This document shows, piece by piece, positions 48,601 through 59,618 of a DNA stretch of 64,000 bases. A program made the translations under genes and the position numbers. The DNA is from Amia ocellicauda (lineage: Eukaryota > Chordata > Actinopteri > Amiiformes > Amiidae): positions 16,412,520-16,476,519 of the forward strand of contig NC_089868.1 in assembly GCF_036373705.1 (NCBI RefSeq), given 5' to 3'. The notes beneath the pieces were generated by a model. That model worked only from the letters and a program-made list of their open reading frames with translations. It did not search any database and was not told the DNA's origin. The stretch's first letter is position 1; the number at the start of each line of letters is the position of its first letter.

Positions 48601-51006
48601 TAGAAATGCAAATGTTTTACATTTCATGTCCTGTTGTGTCAGAAATCCGAAGGATCCAGACAGCAGTATTTCTTTTATTGGAAAGAAAAAAGAAAAGAAA
48701 AACGTATTCTCAGATCTCTCAAGGGCTTTGCACACAATCTATAATAAGGGAACTGACAGGAATCATTATGTAAAAGATCACAGCAACACATTCGGAAATA
48801 TGAACTCCTTCCTATTCATTCGAGGAAGATACACATAATAATACAGAGCATTGTAAATGGTACAACTTCAGAGACCACTATTATGCCAACACAACAGGTG
48901 ACTAAGCTGAATTAATTTTAATATGTCACTGAGTTTAGGCCTTTTACAGTCCTGTTCTGTATGACAAACTGGTTGTTTAAAAAATGCGTACTTGTGAAAA
49001 TGCGCTGGTTTCTTTCTCTTTTTTTATTCTAAAACAGCTCAAATCAGGTTGACAGCTAAATTCTCCAAAACATTGTCTTTTGTTTTCTTGTTTGAATGTA
49101 CTTCTACATTACAACCAGGTCCACTAAAAGCATGAAAAAGAAAAGATGACAGACATTTCCTAAACCCCATTATGTCAGAATCTTTATGTCGACAGGAGTC
49201 TTTATTTATTTTAATTACTGGAAAAGTTTTATTTCAAGTATTCTGCATGAAAAGCACACTTCAACTCCTCTGTCTCATTTACAGTTGAAGTATTTTGTAT
49301 TTAAATTAACTTGTGTTACCCAGGCTTTGCCTTTCAGCAGAAGAGAAACAAAAAATGTCAGACTTAAGTAGGCGTAATCTGAATATTATTCTATGTCTGA
49401 CTTGTATGCACATGCTTTGCTGCCATATGTTCAGACATACTGCTTTTCTGATAATTGTTTCTGTAATAATTGAGATTTGGGGCTTTTTAAAATAAATACA
49501 TACAATTAAAAAAAAAAAAAAAATCAATGTTTGTGATTATTATATAATTTATTGAACCTTTTACTCCAGCAACACTGAGCTTATCATATTATGTGGCCCA
49601 TGTCGGGAGCACAGTGCTCAACTGTTATGTCAGACACAAAGGGCACCTGGCAGGGTAGACTGATTGGCAGGGCCCAGACAGCCCTGGCTTCTCTCTATCA
49701 ACAGCAGATAACTAATACAGCACATTTTTGTGTGTTTTATTACAGGTCCTCCAGTTTTCAAGACACGCTAACATCGGCGAACATTGCCAATGACAGCAGC
49801 CACTGTCTAAATGGAGCCGGACGCCTCCCCCAGCACATTAAACAGGAGAGCCCTGGGTGTTACAAAGTGGTATCGGGGGTCCCAGCGAGCCAGGAAATTG
49901 CCACGGGCAGGGGTGGGGCCGGGGCGAGAGGGGGCTCGGCTGGCATGCTGCATCCCGAAATAGACCTCGGCCACAATAGATTCTCCAACTCGCTCTCATC
50001 GTACTCGTTTAATAATGAAGCGGGCTCCTCCCCGGGTTCATTGTCCGTCGGCAGCTCCCGTCATTCAGCAAGGCTGCTCCACACAGGCAACCTGAAGAGG
50101 CGATGCCTCTCTGTGGCCCCGGCAGCAGCTCCGTCTGAGGGAATTGATATCACCGCTATCATCTGCTCTTCCCAGATGTCCCTGGTCGCCTGTGTCAACG
50201 GGCTGCGGACTAATTCTCCCGGCATTTCCTCTTACCCCCGGGCCGTCGGCGCCCACCTCGCGGGGAGCCGCAAGCCCCTCAGCCCCCCGCCCTGTTCGCA
50301 GACAGAGGAGAGCTGCAGCCTGCCGTCCCCCGGAGCCTGCCTGGTTTCCTTCTCCTCCTCCTCCTCCTCCTCCGCGGAGACGGGGGAGCCAGAGCGCAGC
50401 GACTGCGACCAGCAGCTCCCCATGCAGCACCAGCACCCCCCACAGCCGCCGCTGGAGCCGGCCGAGAGCTTCGGCTTCATCATGAACAATATGATGCACC
50501 ACGGACTGCTGGATGGCTGTCAGAAAGCCAGCTCTTTGAAACAGGAGCCTGTGGATGAGTTTTCACAGAGCGAAGAGGAGCTCTTTCAACACCACCACCT
50601 CCACCACCACCACCACCGTCATCACCGCAGCCTGCCCCCGCCCTACCACCTGCACCAGTACATCAACCAGAGCCAGGGGGCCTTGCTGCACCTCCAGGGC
50701 CAGCCCCAGACTCTGCTGCCCCCCAAGCCCCTGTCCCAGCCCGCCCACCCCTCTGACAGAGATGAGGCGGCCCTGGGGGGCGGCGGTGACAGCCAGGTGT
50801 GCCGCTGGATTGACTGCAGCGCTGCCTACACTCAGCAGGAGGAGCTGGTGCGCCACATCGAGAAGGTGCACATCGACCAGCGCAAGGGCGAGGACTTCAC
50901 CTGCTTCTGGGCCGGCTGCATCCGCCGTTACAAGCCCTTCAACGCCCGCTACAAGCTCCTGATCCACATGAGGGTCCACTCCGGGGAGAAGCCGAACAAG
51001 TGCATG
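15309..51006 (+). CDS. glis1: GLIS1 GLI-similar Kruppel-type zinc-finger transcription factor, 5' part
   Basis: GLIS proteins are nuclear DNA-binding regulators with five C2H2 fingers of the GLI/ZIC type. Coding exons are 15309-15633, 18784-18900, 47761-47959 and 49746-51006. Phases join exactly (1, 1, 2, 0), giving 634 codons. The first 565 residues are Ser/Pro/Gln/His-rich regulatory sequence, with two SUMO-type motifs (K246 in HIKQESPG, K479 in SLKQEPVDE) and a block IDITAIICSSQMSLVACVNG similar to GLIS family N-termini. Finger 1 starts at C566 (CRWIDC...) and finger 2 at CFWAGC; the first Cys of finger 3 (NKCM) closes the last exon seen. Fingers 3-5 and the C-terminus lie beyond the window. 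GLIS1 rather than GLIS3 is chosen because of the NKCM ending and the position after NDC1 on the same strand. A paralogue call is therefore partly positional. Confidence 0.88.
15634..18783 (+). other. GLIS1 intron after the N-terminal exon (3.15 kb)
   Basis: AT-rich intron containing a small inverted-repeat transposon (15805-16040), a G run near 16192 and simple repeats such as GTTT at about 16075-16100. No exon is recognised in it. Confidence 0.7.
15805..16040. mobile_element. Non-autonomous Tc1/mariner-like MITE
   Basis: The left end (15805, TACAGCTCTGGGCTAAATTA) and right end (to 16040) are imperfect inverted repeats of about 36 bp. The right end read backwards begins TACAGCTCAGGAAAAAATTA and continues AAGACACCACTGCAA, against AGAGACCACTGCAA on the left. 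TA flanks both ends. The 236 bp body has no ORF. This family of short TA-flanked elements is widespread in fish as I recall it; the exact family name would need a repeat library. Confidence 0.8.
18784..18900 (+). CDS. glis1: GLIS1 small symmetric coding exon (117 nt)
   Basis: The acceptor TTTTCAG ends at 18783 and the donor GTTAGC begins at 18901. The exon enters and leaves in phase 1 and is open in the frame set by both neighbours: a split Glu codon, then DSSALPVKTTKSCSVHLTAQ and on to DAIQ. Because it is symmetric, skipping it leaves the frame intact, so it may be a cassette exon. There is no known motif, and the donor is not a strong consensus. Confidence 0.65.
27105..27165. repeat. Possible relic of a Tc1 transposon end
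   Basis: The word GGGTCTGAATACTTTTGAAA followed by GGCAC resembles the terminal segment common to many fish Tc1 elements (GGGTCTGAATACTT...GGCAC). No partner end or transposase remnant is seen nearby, so it would be a solo, decayed end. Confidence 0.35.
39936..39954. repeat. Poly(T) tract
   Basis: A pure run of 19 T inside the large GLIS1 intron. It may be the reverse-strand tail of an old retrotransposed sequence, but no element body is recognised beside it. Confidence 0.7.
41822..42034 (-). other. Antisense ORF of 70 codons, unassigned
   Basis: On the minus strand an open frame runs from ATG at 42034 to TGA at 41822-41824. It begins MPPPPPTAFSSILMSQRDDK and includes a CQLC pair and a hydrophilic tail. 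An acceptor-like GTTTTCCCAG lies about 30 bp upstream of the ATG. The composition looks more protein-like than neighbouring chance ORFs, but I recognise no family. It could be a retrocopy fragment, an exon of an antisense transcript, or chance. Confidence 0.2.
42886..43245. mobile_element. Degraded CR1/L2-like non-LTR retrotransposon fragment (3' part) or derived SINE
   Basis: The stretch starting AAGTTTACAAACTAGAGGAG, then GCCATTCCACCCATCGTGCTCG and later GTTTGTTCCAGATTATAATAAC, GAAGAAGTGTCTCCTGTTTTC and GTCTCCTCTGTTCCAGGGTG, matches an interspersed repeat I recall as abundant in several fish genomes and related to CR1/L2 3' ends. Short ORFs here on both strands are by-products. Boundaries and orientation are approximate. 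Confidence 0.6.
43749..43766. repeat. TA dinucleotide microsatellite
   Basis: A short pure AT/TA run in the GLIS1 intron. No transposon end is attached to it. Confidence 0.8.
47761..47959 (+). CDS. glis1: GLIS1 coding exon (199 nt)
   Basis: The acceptor TGTCTTACAG ends at 47760 and the donor AG|GTACCC follows at 47960. The exon is GC-rich against an AT-rich intron, enters in phase 1 and leaves in phase 2, completing an Ala codon and 65 further codons (ANGGCSPYCPGKKDSGDL...). It is Gly/Pro/Ser/His-rich low-complexity sequence without a known domain. Confidence 0.85.
47960..49745 (+). other. GLIS1 intron (1.8 kb)
   Basis: AT-rich GT-AG intron. It contains a poly(A) run near 49508-49521 and short ORFs without support. 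Confidence 0.85.
49746..51006 (+). CDS. glis1: GLIS1 large exon: regulatory region plus zinc fingers 1-2
   Basis: The acceptor TTATTACAG ends at 49745 and the donor ATG|GTGAGT follows at 51007; 1,261 nt enter in phase 2 and leave in phase 0. It codes residues 214-634. In order: SUMO-type motif at K246, Gly/Arg-rich stretch, the conserved IDITAII...VACVNG block, a Ser run (TCC repeats at 50344-50373), Gln/Pro-rich segment, SUMO-type motif at K479, a His-rich tract (about 50588-50626), and fingers 1 and 2. Finger 1 (from 50800) has C-x4-C-x12-H-x4-H; finger 2 has C-x4-C-x15-H-x3-H. The canonical TGEKP-type linker SGEKPNKC begins finger 3, which is cut by the intron after its first Cys. Confidence 0.95.
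50581..50632 (+). repeat. CAC-repeat coding for a histidine-rich tract
   Basis: An imperfect CAC/CAT repeat codes ten or more His residues between the second SUMO-type motif and the zinc fingers. The tract may be length-variable. Confidence 0.85.
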
Positions 51007-51150
51007 GTGAGTCCCATACTCTCTGACAGGACAGAGCGCTGCCATCGGGGAGCTGACCGCCGTTGTCATGTGCTGGATGCTGCTGGTTTTCACCCTTTAA
51101 CTCCACATGTGCAGTTTCTAGTTTTTCCACTGATGTGGGTTTTGAACAGA

Positions 51151-51156
51151 AATAAA
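51151..51156 (+). terminator. Candidate intronic poly(A) signal in GLIS1
   Basis: AATAAA directly overlaps the stop codon (TAA 51157-51159) of the frame that reads through the 51007 donor. If used, it would end a short GLIS1 transcript. Downstream U/GU-rich sequence is weak, so use is uncertain. Confidence 0.25.
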
Positions 51157-54100
51157 TAACTGTACTGTACACTGCCCAGAGTATCCTACATTTACATGGT
51201 ACCCCAGGACGATATTAAGTCACATGACCTAAAGAAAATAATGGCAACAGACAAAACACTGCTAATGCATTTATCTAAAGGGAACATCATTTTTTTTCTT
51301 ATTTTCTATATATTAGGTGGGCAAATCTTGTTTAATACCTGATGTTTTCATAATATTTGAAAATATACATTTGAAAATGGATATCCCTCTTTTTTGCCAT
51401 ACTGAGCTTTAAATATGCTCTGCCTCTGTTCATTCCTGGGCACATTCTCAAGTTCCACTAATCAACATGCAAATGAGCCTCAGACCTGCCGTGCTCAGAT
51501 TTGCCATCCAAATGAAAATAAAACCAGCCTGCTTTTAAGAGTCATAAGGATTCAAACCAAATACACAGTTATTCTCTAATTTGCGATGGGGGAAACTAGA
51601 TATTTATTTTTTATGACCTTCCCTTTTTAAGTAGAATTGATTCAGATGCTGAATGCTCGGACTCGGTATAACACATCTGGTTAACATAACCAAACGATGA
51701 ATGCACTTGACCCCTTAAAATGGGAGATTTAAATGTTTTGCAGTCCCGAAAGGATTGAGTGAATTGCCTTTTTATTCAAACCAACCGCTCATAATAGCAT
51801 GGTAGTTTAAATCCAGTACAATACAGTTGTGGTAGTGAATACATTCCAGTATTGATACACATACTGTTCAGAACTTGTGTTTCTAAGAAGATGAATAGTC
51901 ATTCACTAGAATTAGAAAAAAAAAAAGGCTTTCAGATCGGCCTGTTTTTTTTCTCGCAAAGAGTTTACATGTTCACTGCTTATACAGCTTCTTAAATCAT
52001 GATTACACCTCATAGGAATGAATAGTCTGATACCATCAAAGACCAAAAAAGCTATTGTCACTTCCTCCCTCTGGTCTTGTATGTTTGCTCAGCAGAACTG
52101 AATGTGTTTATGTGTAACCCCTTTTATCCTCTTGGTTGCGTAATCACTTTGCCAGACTATTACTGTGTGTCCATGCTGGTCTGAAGAAGTCATTTGTAGA
52201 CTGAATGAATTGTACTGGTGTAGAGATCATTGCCAACCACTGTGTTTTCTTGGGTGCATTTCTATGCTTTGGTTGTGTTTCACTTCTCTTGTCCAGAATC
52301 CCATGCCCTGTACTGGGGGAGTGGCAGCTACATTTGTAGTAATTCCTCTTGTTGTTTGATAGGCGAGTATTAAGTTCCAGCACTGATGTCACAGCCAAAT
52401 GATACGTGAGACAGAAAACCAAACAAACCCTTGCTGTAAAGTGCTCTGTGGATTAAAGATGCTTACCAGATGCTTTCATGCTTAGTGTTATAAAGTCCCA
52501 GGATATTGAGCAGAGGCACTTTCACAGCATAGCCACCTTGTCTTGGTGTGCTCTGCCATGCCAGGACGTGAGGAGAAGAGTTTACAGTTTCATTGATATT
52601 TTTGGGTCTTATTTATGTCAGTTAAGTGGGTGGAAGGAAATGCTTTGCCAGTAGCCAACCAGAAATTGATGCCATGCGTCACATGACTTATTGTGATGGT
52701 GGTGAACCACTCAGTAACCAAATCACATCAGTCTTGAAATTATGAGGGATCCTTCTTGAACAGTATGTAAGCAAGCTGAACTGACAGGAGACGCATGGTA
52801 AACTATTTATTTTAAAGGTAAACAGTGTGTGCTACAGGCATATTTATACTTCTAATGTGTGTTCGCATATTCCGTTTGATTTTTAAATAAAGATTCAATG
52901 AAAAGATCAACAGACATTTTTAACTCTTACCTTTCACAATCATTGTGACCGTTTAAAGAACAGAATAATTAGCATTTGTGGCCTTATATGACTAGGATTG
53001 GGTGTGTTTGTGTGTGTGTGACTGTATGCTGTATGTATGTAATAGACAAAGGCATTTTGGAATTTAAACTATTCGTGCACAGGAAACAGATGAGACATTT
53101 TGATTTAAAACCAAACGCTGTACAAAAAGCCAGTTAATCCCTTTATTATCTTTCCAACAGCAGTTTCCACTGTACAATCATGAGGTAAGCTTCCTCATGT
53201 CCAAGTATAACACTCTCTGTCACAGCTGCTTTACATTTGTTACATGCAGTGTCTTGGCACCAACCAAAAAAGTAATTATCAGCAACAGAATTAATCTGGA
53301 CAGTCTTCTGTCACCCTCGACACCTATGTCTATGTTTCCAATGCTGCCTGTGTCTGACGGTCAGGTAAAATCTGTACACGGAGACAGATCTGTGAATGTA
53401 TTATTTTCTGTTCCAATTAATCAGTGCTTAGAGCATTTTTACAGTAGTTGCTCAGGGCAGTGTCAGTAGTTAAAAGGAAACTACATAATCTCTCTGCAAT
53501 ATCCTGTTATGTTTCATACCTAATTCAATTGTTGTTTTAGTTTATTACATTTCGCTTTTGTCTACATTAATATTAAAAATATATCCAACAAAAATAGCCC
53601 TGTTATAGTCCTAAGGCTTTGATATCTTAGTGGTCAATTTAAGGCAATTTTGAGAATTTGATGTCTCAGACTATTCAAATTGGTAACCTAAAGTTCACGT
53701 AAATATTTATCAAAGCTTCAAAACCCTGTTGTCAATTACGCAGATAATATTTACATATGATAAAACCATATGGTATGCTATGACCTGAACTTTTCTAAGC
53801 CCTCTGCTATGCCTGTATGTGTACTTTGTAGCAAATTTAATTAGAGGTATCTTCAATGGATGAGTCAAATTGTAGCCTAGATTTAAGATCAAATAATGGA
53901 AAATGACAGTGGAAGATTGAATCTAAACCAACACGGCACTGTTTCATACCGAATGTCATCTTCACTGTAAATGCTAGCGTCTGTTTTTTTTTTGTTTGTT
54001 TTTTTCGAGTCAAAGGAAATGAAAAGCCAAAACCTATTTCTTGATAATTACAATTTTTTATTTGTTTTAAACATTGCATACAGATCAGCATGTTTCTTGT

Positions 54101-57100
54101 TTGTTTTTTAATAGATTATTTTAGAATTGTATGTGGATTTCTTATTGGTATCTAAGTAAGAAAGACCAGTTGCCAGAAGTCATGGAGCAAATTATTTATT
54201 TTATAGAGAAAATTCAGGACAATGGATATCATTATTTAATATACGTATTTTATGTTTGAGTCTTTGTTTTACTCGGCTGACAAGTTGTTTTCTTGCCTGT
54301 TTTCCTCCCTGTGGTGTTTTCTAGTGTTGTGGTCTCGGAGTGGTTTCAAGGGACTGCGGTCTTGTCTTGAGGAAATCCGTTTATGACTTTTTTTTATCAC
54401 TATTGACAAATAACAATGGGCATTGTTGTTTTTTTAATCACGAGTAGACGGTTACTCATCTTTCAAACTCATAAGCACCCTGTTATTCCGTGTCGCATTT
54501 ATTTAATTGACTTTCGATAATTTAAAACAGTAGTGGTGTGTGCACACTCTAGTTAGAGCTTTAAGACAACTTTAAACATTTACATCCTACCCCTACTCAT
54601 CTTTATTGAAAGAAAATAACCTAAAATAGGGATGCACAATGTTACAGGTGGTTTTTAAGCATTAAGAAAATAAACAAATTAAACACTTATGACTTTTTCT
54701 TTTAATTGTTTGTTTAATTTAGGCCATCACATGCAAGACTAATATTTCACTGTTTATTTAAAGTGTTATTAGCTCTGCTCCTAATTTTTTTTAATCTGAT
54801 GTTCTGTATGTTGGACTGGAAAGATTTAATATCCTAAGACTTTATTTTGAATTATTAAATAAAGAAAAGGATGAATATGTTGGTGTTGTTTTTGAACTAA
54901 GCTGCTCAGTTCTGGAAAAGAAAGGGTCAGATTTTTGTACCGTAGCTTTTTAGCTTTGTTGTTTTTACTTTAATAGTTGTAAACAGTAAAAAATAGTGTC
55001 TACTAACCTTTAAACTATCATGCTTTTTAGTATACATACACTGTGGTGTTGTTTAATTGTGTTAATTTTAATTTCAAAGAGAGTTAAACCCTTACAGCAA
55101 CCATTTATTCAGGTTAGCTGCCCCTGCGCTGAACAAACACCTACAGGAATATAATCAAGTAGCAAATGTTTAAAGACTAGACTAATGGAAGAACATTGTA
55201 AGGCATCTTAAATATCTTGAAGGAACATTGAAGGCTTACGTTAAGGAAAATGACTGTCAGTATAAATCATGGAATTTAATAAAAATAATGTCAATAAATT
55301 TGCCTTTGGCAGTAAATAGGTAAACCTCAATTTTCTTATATATTGCATCATCTTTTGGGACTGGTCTTCAAATCCCAAAAAGCAGACATTACTATTGGGA
55401 CTATTTTGCCCAGAAGGCTAGCTGGGGGAAGATTGTAAATGCAGTAAACTAAGACTTTGATGAGTAATTGAGTGAGATGTTGAAGATAATAAATGTGCTC
55501 TATTAACTTAATTAAAGCTGAGGTATATACATGAGCTTACTTTCCCTCTAAGGCCCTTGACATTGGAGGAGGACTTTGCAGTTGTAAAAGGCAGACACAG
55601 ACAGTGATATTAATCTATTTGTATTCCCATAAACACTAAGCATCTAGCCTTGTCTTAATGATTTTCCTACACAGCGTCTCTGACTGACCTTCCAAAGAGC
55701 AGCGGTGACGATATGTAATTAACAATTATGATTAAACTCCTTTTTTTGTGTGGAAAACCTAAATAATGATATAATCTGACAAATGTTACACGTGTAAGAG
55801 GGAGCTCTGTGCTCATGTGGAAAACAAAATCATTTTACTCTCAAGTTGACAGAAGCTAATTGGAGTCAATTGTGTAAATAACAATTTTACAAGTAATTTG
55901 CATTTCAAATGTCTTGATGGTGTAATTATATTTAATATTTTGCAGATTGAAAGAAAACTAATTGTGGGTGATTAAAGTTCTTATCCTGAGAGAACTGCAG
56001 TTGAGCTTCATGTTTTACACGCTGTGAAATAAGTGAAATTATTTAAATGTGTTTTGATCACTAAATAAAATATGGTCTTTCTGACCACTGTATTCATTCT
56101 TAATCCAAACATAAACATAGGCTATTTGTTGATTGAGTCTCAAAAATTATTTTTGCAATAACAAAGAAGAGGGCATCTCCCAGGTCTATATATTTTTCCA
56201 TGTGTTAGAAACTCCTCTTACCGAACATTATTGTAAATCAGCTGAAACGCCAAACTCGTTTGTTCACCTGCACTAATGATGATGCTCTGTAACTTCAGTC
56301 ACAAGTTTACTGAAGCAAAGAAAGATGTATATTCCTTAAGGTGTCAAAACAGATTACCTACAAGTGTGTAAATGTGCTGACCAACATACTGCATCAAGAA
56401 GTGGGAATATATGTAATTTTTCAATCATATTTATCATTAGATATCAACACCTAATGCAATGTGGCGTTTTGCTGCATAGGCTTCATGCTAATGGCAGATA
56501 AATAGTGAACACATGTGATAAATACATATGTAAAAATGATGAAACTCCTGGCAGGAAATGTCAGAAGACTGATGTTTTGGCAATAAAAGTACAGGCCTGG
56601 AAATGCATCAAGCATGATTGTTTTTCTTGTTGAATCAGCTGGGCCAAGATCTTGTCAGGCCATAAAAGTTACCCAGTCAATCTTTACAGTAATGTAATCC
56701 TTTTTCTTAATAAAGCAGACACCGATTCCAAACGGTTTGTTCTCCTTGTTACTGGTAACAATGTAATTGGTCTAAAATATTTTAATTCAATTTTAAGGAT
56801 TTATTATTATTATTATGCATTTCATAACATAATGATATGGCAAGTTTTCTGATATATTAGAAGTCCTGATAGTAGAGCATCATAGTAGTCCGTCACCGGT
56901 CTCAGTATCGTGGCCCAAAGAGAGAGAGAACAATCGCCCCCTGCTCTCCTTCCCCGCTCTCTTCTGAAATGTATTTTCCAAACCCTTCCTCTGGTATGAA
57001 GGGTGTTTTAGATATAGGCCGGTATTAATTACACAGATGGTTTTCTTTTCAGCTAGTAATTTCCTAGATGTTTAAAATGTTTCTGAGATGGAAACATTTT

Positions 57101-59591
57101 AGTTGAGCTTGTCACTGCATTGCACATTTATTGTGTAATTATTGTCCCCAACCAAGACTTGAATCAGCTTGAAGAGATCTGAAGAGATGTGTGACATAGT
57201 TCTTGAGGACTATTAGTTCAGTAAGCTGTGATCAGATTTATTCCCATGGGCATTGGTTTAATTTCATTCGGAAATGTTGAACTTCATATAGAAATCATTC
57301 CAGCATTTGGAAGTTTCTGACGAGCCACACTTAATTATGGAAAATACCGGACCCTCCCTAGTGCTGATCGCTGTCGGAGTAACAGACACTACTGATGGCA
57401 CCCATTCACACTTTACTGGGTGAATTTGCTCAGGTAACACCTGAATTAATTCCCAGTTCTGACGCACACACTGATGTCAATTCCAAATCCAGGACTTGGG
57501 CGCATAATTTCCATTGGCTGCATGGGAGAAGTGTCAAGGAAAAGAAAAAGCTGACATGCTATGTTTGGATTATGCCATTAGCAAGGAGGGTGGACGTTTT
57601 GATTTGATCTGGGCCTGAGTGAAGCCTTCAACTTTGACTTTGCAATAATTTGGCAAGAACTGCACATCAGGTGTGGTGAACAGTGTGATTAGATTTCACT
57701 CTCACCCTAATCTCGGCTGGTATTCAGTAAATTGACCTATTGCTGCATTGATTTTTTAATTTGTTGGCATTTAAAATAATTTCACAGCTCATTATTTTCA
57801 CATTCATGCATTACATCCTTAATTAACAACCACTAATTAAAATAATTATCAGGACCAGTCAACTACAGTGAATGTGCTATATGGACCTGTATCCAGAGGC
57901 ATGATTGAGTTGAATTTTAATTTGTAGTACTTTTGAAGGTGTCTTAAATACAGATATTTTGTGACCACTGTATATAACGTCTGGCTGGGGTTTACACAAG
58001 GCCAAGAAAGGCATTCAGTACGTCCAGATTCTGGTTTGCTGAGGTATTAATGTAGTTGGTAGCTGACCGTCAGGATGACGCACTTAAAAAAAGAGCGACA
58101 GGGAGATCACAAGTAGCTACTGAGAAAAACATCTGCTCCACTCTTTTCTGCTATCAATAAACAGCCAAACAAGAAGCCCTTTGATAAGTCTGGGTTCCCT
58201 GCCCTCTCCCCTGTCTCCATTGAGGTCAGACTTCTTGCACATCACTGGCGCACCGATAGAGTGTTGCAGGACGTGGGCCTGAAGCGGCCTGAAGCCCCCC
58301 ACCCTGTCCCAGTCACTTAATTCACACTGCCCAGGAGCACACACACCGACCGAGCGTGCCTTTAATTTCCTCACTGTCAGTGCGGAGAGTGAGTCGCAGC
58401 TCTTATACTAACTCTTTATGTACACGGTCAAAATGAACCCCATAAACGGCATCGGAGACAGGCTGTGATATTTCATACTATAACTCATGTTGTCACATTA
58501 CTGCTGGTCACTCTGCTGTCTTCATAAAGTAGGCCTCACAGTGAGAGCAAGGCCAGAGTGATTCTCTGTGTGTGACAGTGCACCGAATGAAGCAGATTAA
58601 ACTTGTTTTGACAGCATTACTGTGCACCTGTCTTTTATGTGAGGGACGTTGATGCACAAAGGCTACCATTAGACTTACAGTCTGAAAGCAGACCTTCTCC
58701 CCTGTAGTTTGTGCTGTCTCTGAGCATCTGAGCACTACTCTTGGGTTCCCTCAGCGCTCGCTCCCACTGCTTTGTTAAAGACAACAACAACATCACAGAT
58801 TTATGTGAATGGTTGTCCTGCACAGTGCCCATGGCAGAGCCCGCTGACAATTACTCAAGGAGCTGAGCAGCCAACAATAATTTCACAGGCGTACAGTGCT
58901 GCTTTTGAACACACATTAATTAGGAGCTCGGACCTGGATGTTTTATACAATGTTACAGGCCCTGACATTTCAACAATAAGCTTCTTTTTTCACCCGAAGG
59001 GGTAGTCTGTCCAAATGTATGCAGACTTTCCAGTTGCTGTGGATGGGAGAAAATCCACAGCCAAGGACTCATAAACCCTGCTCTCTTGGTTCATAAATTC
59101 ACTGCTATTAATATTTGTAATTTGAACATAGACCATACTAATCAGCTTTGAACACACACATGACTAAAATATGTTTTCACAGGCATTTCAGGAGGTTAGT
59201 TTATGTTGTGTTTGGCATTTTGTCCTGCTACTTTAAGTAAAAGAAAGAGAGAGAGGGGTATTTCTTTCCCTTGATTAGGAAATAATCTTGTTAAACTAAC
59301 ACAAATGTGTTTTAAGGTAAACAGGCGGGTGTTTTATTTATTTTTCTCTTCAAAGGTTGCTCATAAATGTGAGCATCTTTACCGAGACGTGGGAGCATGT
59401 GTGCCCGTTGCCTGAGCTTGGTCTCTGGGGCGTGTGGCTGAGTGTCTGCTGTCAGGGAGAGCTGTCCCAGCAGGTCAGCTCACAGAATAAAGTGCTAGAC
59501 TTTTGAAAGCTTGGCAAATGGTTCTGGAAAAACTGCAGCTAGAACTGCATTTAGCTGAGTCACTCTTGGAATTCCAAATGGCACTTAAGTA

Positions 59592-59618
59592 ATTATTTAT
59601 TTATTTATTTATTTATTT
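59592..59618. repeat. TTTA tetranucleotide microsatellite
   Basis: About seven tandem ATTT/TTTA units, followed by a diverged TTAC/TTGC continuation. Likely polymorphic. Confidence 0.85.

Noticed and set aside
50065..50502. Minus-strand 145-codon ORF over the GLIS1 large exon, and a similar one at 50563-51093
   Set aside because: Antisense shadows of GC-rich, repeat-rich coding sequence (Ser and His runs read as Glu-rich and Val-rich).
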